DNA of 33,626 nt from Candidatus Villigracilis proximus (GTDB lineage: Bacteria > Chloroflexota > Anaerolineae > Anaerolineales > Villigracilaceae), in the NCBI GenBank assembly GCA_016715195.1, contig JADKBB010000036.1, forward strand, positions 1 through 33,626, given 5' to 3'. Under the pieces are notes generated by a model. It saw only the letters and a list, made by a program, of their open reading frames with translations. It made no database searches and had not been told where the DNA came from. The position numbers and the translations under genes are program-made. Position 1 is the stretch's first letter. Each line of letters starts with the position of its first letter. Positions 32,101 through 33,626 of this stretch are shown here, one piece after another.

Positions 32101-33626
32101 ATGCCAATTACTCCGCAGGAATTTGTCAGCAAGTGGAAGCGCGTTACGGCGCGTGAAAAGCAAACGTATCAGGAACATTTTCTTGATATTTGCCAATTGG
32201 TGAGTCATCAAACGCCGAATGACTATGACCCGACCGGTACGCGTTTTGCGTTTGAAATGGGCGCGGCCAAAACCAGCGGCGGGCAGGGTTGGGCAGATGT
32301 GGCAAAGCTCGGCTTTTTTGGGTGGGAGTACAAAGGCAAGGACGCCGACCTTGATAAAGCGTATGAACAGCTTCTCCGTTATCGTGACTCGCTTCAAAAT
32401 CCGCCTATCTTAATTGTCTCGGATATTAACAACATCATCATTCGGACGAATTACACGAATCTTGCCACGCGGACAGTTGTTCTGGCTCTCGATGACATGC
32501 TCAACCCTGAGAGTATTCAAATTCTCAAAACGGTTTTCACGAATCCCGAACAACTTAAACCAAAAGTGACCATTGAAAGTGTGACTCAGGAAGCCGCCCG
32601 GCAATTTTCGACGCTGGCGAGTGTGCTGCGCAAGTTTGGCGAAGAGCCGCAGGAAGTGGCGCATTTTCTGATTCGTTTATTGTTTTGTTTATTTGCTGAA
32701 GATATTGGATTATTGCCTGAAAAACTTTTCCCCAGATTGCTGGAGCAGACGCGCCGTAACTCTAAAGATTTTGCCGAGGTCTTAAGTCAGTTATTCCGCG
32801 CCATGAATACGGGCGGATTTTTCGGCGCGGATAAAATTTTGCATTTCAACGGCGGACTCTTCGACGATGACCATGTGCTGCAATTAGACAGTGACGCGAT
32901 GGACATCATCAGCCAGATTGACGGGTTGGATTGGGGCGCGATCAAACCGTCGATTTTTGGCACCCTCTTCGAGCGCGGACTTGACCCGTTGAAACGGTCA
33001 CAACTCGGCGCGCATTATACAGGCGAAGACGATATTGTTTTGATCGTGGAGCCGGTTTTGATGAAACCGTTGCGCGATGAATGGGGGAGGGTGAAGGATG
33101 AAGTAGGAAGGATGAAGGATGAAGAAAGAAAAGCAAAGGACAAGAAGAAACGGGATTTGCAAAAAAAGATAAAAGATACGTTGCTGGCTTTTGCGGATAA
33201 GATCGCTTCAATAAAAGTTTTAGACCCGGCTTGCGGCAGCGCAAACTTTTTGTATGTGGCTTTGCGTTTGCTGTTGGATTTGCAAAATGAAGTTTTGAAT
33301 TTCTCAGATGAAATGGGCGCGGGCCGGCCGTATATCACGGTGACGCCCGCTCAATTGTATGGGATTGAAACCAACGAGTACGCGCACGAACTGGCGCAGA
33401 TGACGATTCAAATTGGTTACATTCAATGGCTGAGAGATAACGGTTATGGTTTGCCGGGCGAGCCGATTCTCAAGAAGTCTAATAACATTGTCAATATGGA
33501 TGCGATTCTATCCAGACCTGACAGGTCTCAACAGATACCTGAACAGATCGGTGAACCGCGTGGAGACCTGTCAGGTCTTCCGCAGGAACACGAACCTGAA
33601 TGGCCCGCCGTAGACGTTATCATCGG
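32101..33626 (+). CDS. MmeI-like fused nuclease-DNA methyltransferase (partial, right end cut)
   Basis: 508 codons are visible and the frame runs off the window. The N-terminal part (about 1-110) carries GQGWADVAKL and FFGWEYKGKD, giving Asp66 and Glu76-x-Lys78, the D-ExK nuclease pattern of MmeI-type (type IIL) restriction-modification enzymes. A helical spacer follows. SAM motif I is DPACGSANFLY at 375-385 and AQLYGIETNEYAHELAQM follows as motif II region. The visible end VDVIIG is where the NPPF motif IV should start. These single-chain enzymes both cut and methylate. Residues about 328-350 contain an insert encoded by a heptanucleotide repeat. Upstream AAAGGG is a weak ribosome site. The target-recognition domain is beyond the window. 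Confidence 0.88.
   Translation, partial: MPITPQEFVSKWKRVTAREKQTYQEHFLDICQLVSHQTPNDYDPTGTRFAFEMGAAKTSGGQGWADVAKLGFFGWEYKGKDADLDKAYEQLLRYRDSLQNPPILIVSDINNIIIRTNYTNLATRTVVLALDDMLNPESIQILKTVFTNPEQLKPKVTIESVTQEAARQFSTLASVLRKFGEEPQEVAHFLIRLLFCLFAEDIGLLPEKLFPRLLEQTRRNSKDFAEVLSQLFRAMNTGGFFGADKILHFNGGLFDDDHVLQLDSDAMDIISQIDGLDWGAIKPSIFGTLFERGLDPLKRSQLGAHYTGEDDIVLIVEPVLMKPLRDEWGRVKDEVGRMKDEERKAKDKKKRDLQKKIKDTLLAFADKIASIKVLDPACGSANFLYVALRLLLDLQNEVLNFSDEMGAGRPYITVTPAQLYGIETNEYAHELAQMTIQIGYIQWLRDNGYGLPGEPILKKSNNIVNMDAILSRPDRSQQIPEQIGEPRGDLSGLPQEHEPEWPAVDVII
33089..33130 (+). repeat. Heptanucleotide repeat inside the methyltransferase gene
   Basis: Six consecutive 7-mers read gggtgaa, ggatgaa, gtaggaa, ggatgaa, ggatgaa, gaaagaa, and more degenerate units may follow. 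Six units are 42 bases, which keeps the reading frame and encodes the basic/acidic insert RVKDEVGRMKDEE. The reverse strand gives the typical spurious HPSSFLLHPS peptide. Confidence 0.7.

Noticed and set aside
32942..33244. Minus-strand ORF with HPSSFLLHPS
   Set aside because: Typical antisense translation of GGATGAA heptamers within the methyltransferase gene.

Overview
The window looks like a chromosomal segment of an anaerobic or facultative Chloroflexota bacterium, most likely class Anaerolineae. This is inferred from gene content and style: Thr/Pro-rich surface proteins, a Gly/Pro-tailed lipoprotein, a peptidase-MA-type exported metalloprotein, degenerate CCGCAGAG/CCACGAAG dispersed repeats, heptanucleotide repeats and many small independent transcription units. 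There are no rRNA or tRNA genes, no transposase, no CRISPR array and no phage structural genes.

Layout. 0-4.1 kb: a small membrane protein, a KAP-type P-loop NTPase, then a TPR-membrane protein with a rhomboid protease. 4.1-4.5 kb: a structured non-coding stretch with a repeat that recurs at 30.1 kb. 4.5-8.0 kb: small membrane proteins, OsmC-like, YhhN-like, a YdcZ-like DMT transporter, a LURP-one/tubby-like protein and a partner membrane protein. 8.1-11.65 kb (minus strand): the most unusual locus, a GHKL ATPase with an Ig-like region, preceded by (and possibly fused to) a protein with an N-terminal winged-helix-like domain and a long Lys/Pro/Val tandem-repeat linker. 11.7-15.3 kb: methyltransferase, MFS transporter and DNA polymerase X, all interrupted by frameshifts. 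15.4-17.7 kb: small membrane protein, PRPP synthetase, ferritin and an AAC(6')-like acetyltransferase. 17.9-23.8 kb: a signalling region with a HAMP histidine kinase translationally coupled to an anchored Thr/Pro-rich surface protein, then a NarL-type kinase/regulator pair. 24-27.4 kb: cytochrome P450, Tyr/Glu-rich lipoprotein, RadC. 27.5-31.5 kb (minus strand): acylphosphatase, exported metallopeptidase, AEC transporter, MiaB-type methylthiotransferase. 32.1 kb to the end: an MmeI-like fused nuclease-methyltransferase cut off by the window edge just before its catalytic NPPF-type motif.

Quality note. About eleven single-base shifts can be placed between 7.2 and 23.0 kb (LURP-like gene, GHKL ATPase, methyltransferase, MFS, polX, NarL-type kinase). 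Most lie in short homopolymers, and removing or adding one base restores a typical family sequence each time. Residual long-read assembly error is the simplest explanation, so these genes should not be assumed dead.

The best candidate for an undescribed system is the 8.1-11.65 kb wHTH-linker/GHKL ATPase locus. It resembles in outline the prokaryotic MORC/MutL/Hsp90-type ATPases found with DNA-manipulating or defence proteins, but I recognise no named family for it.
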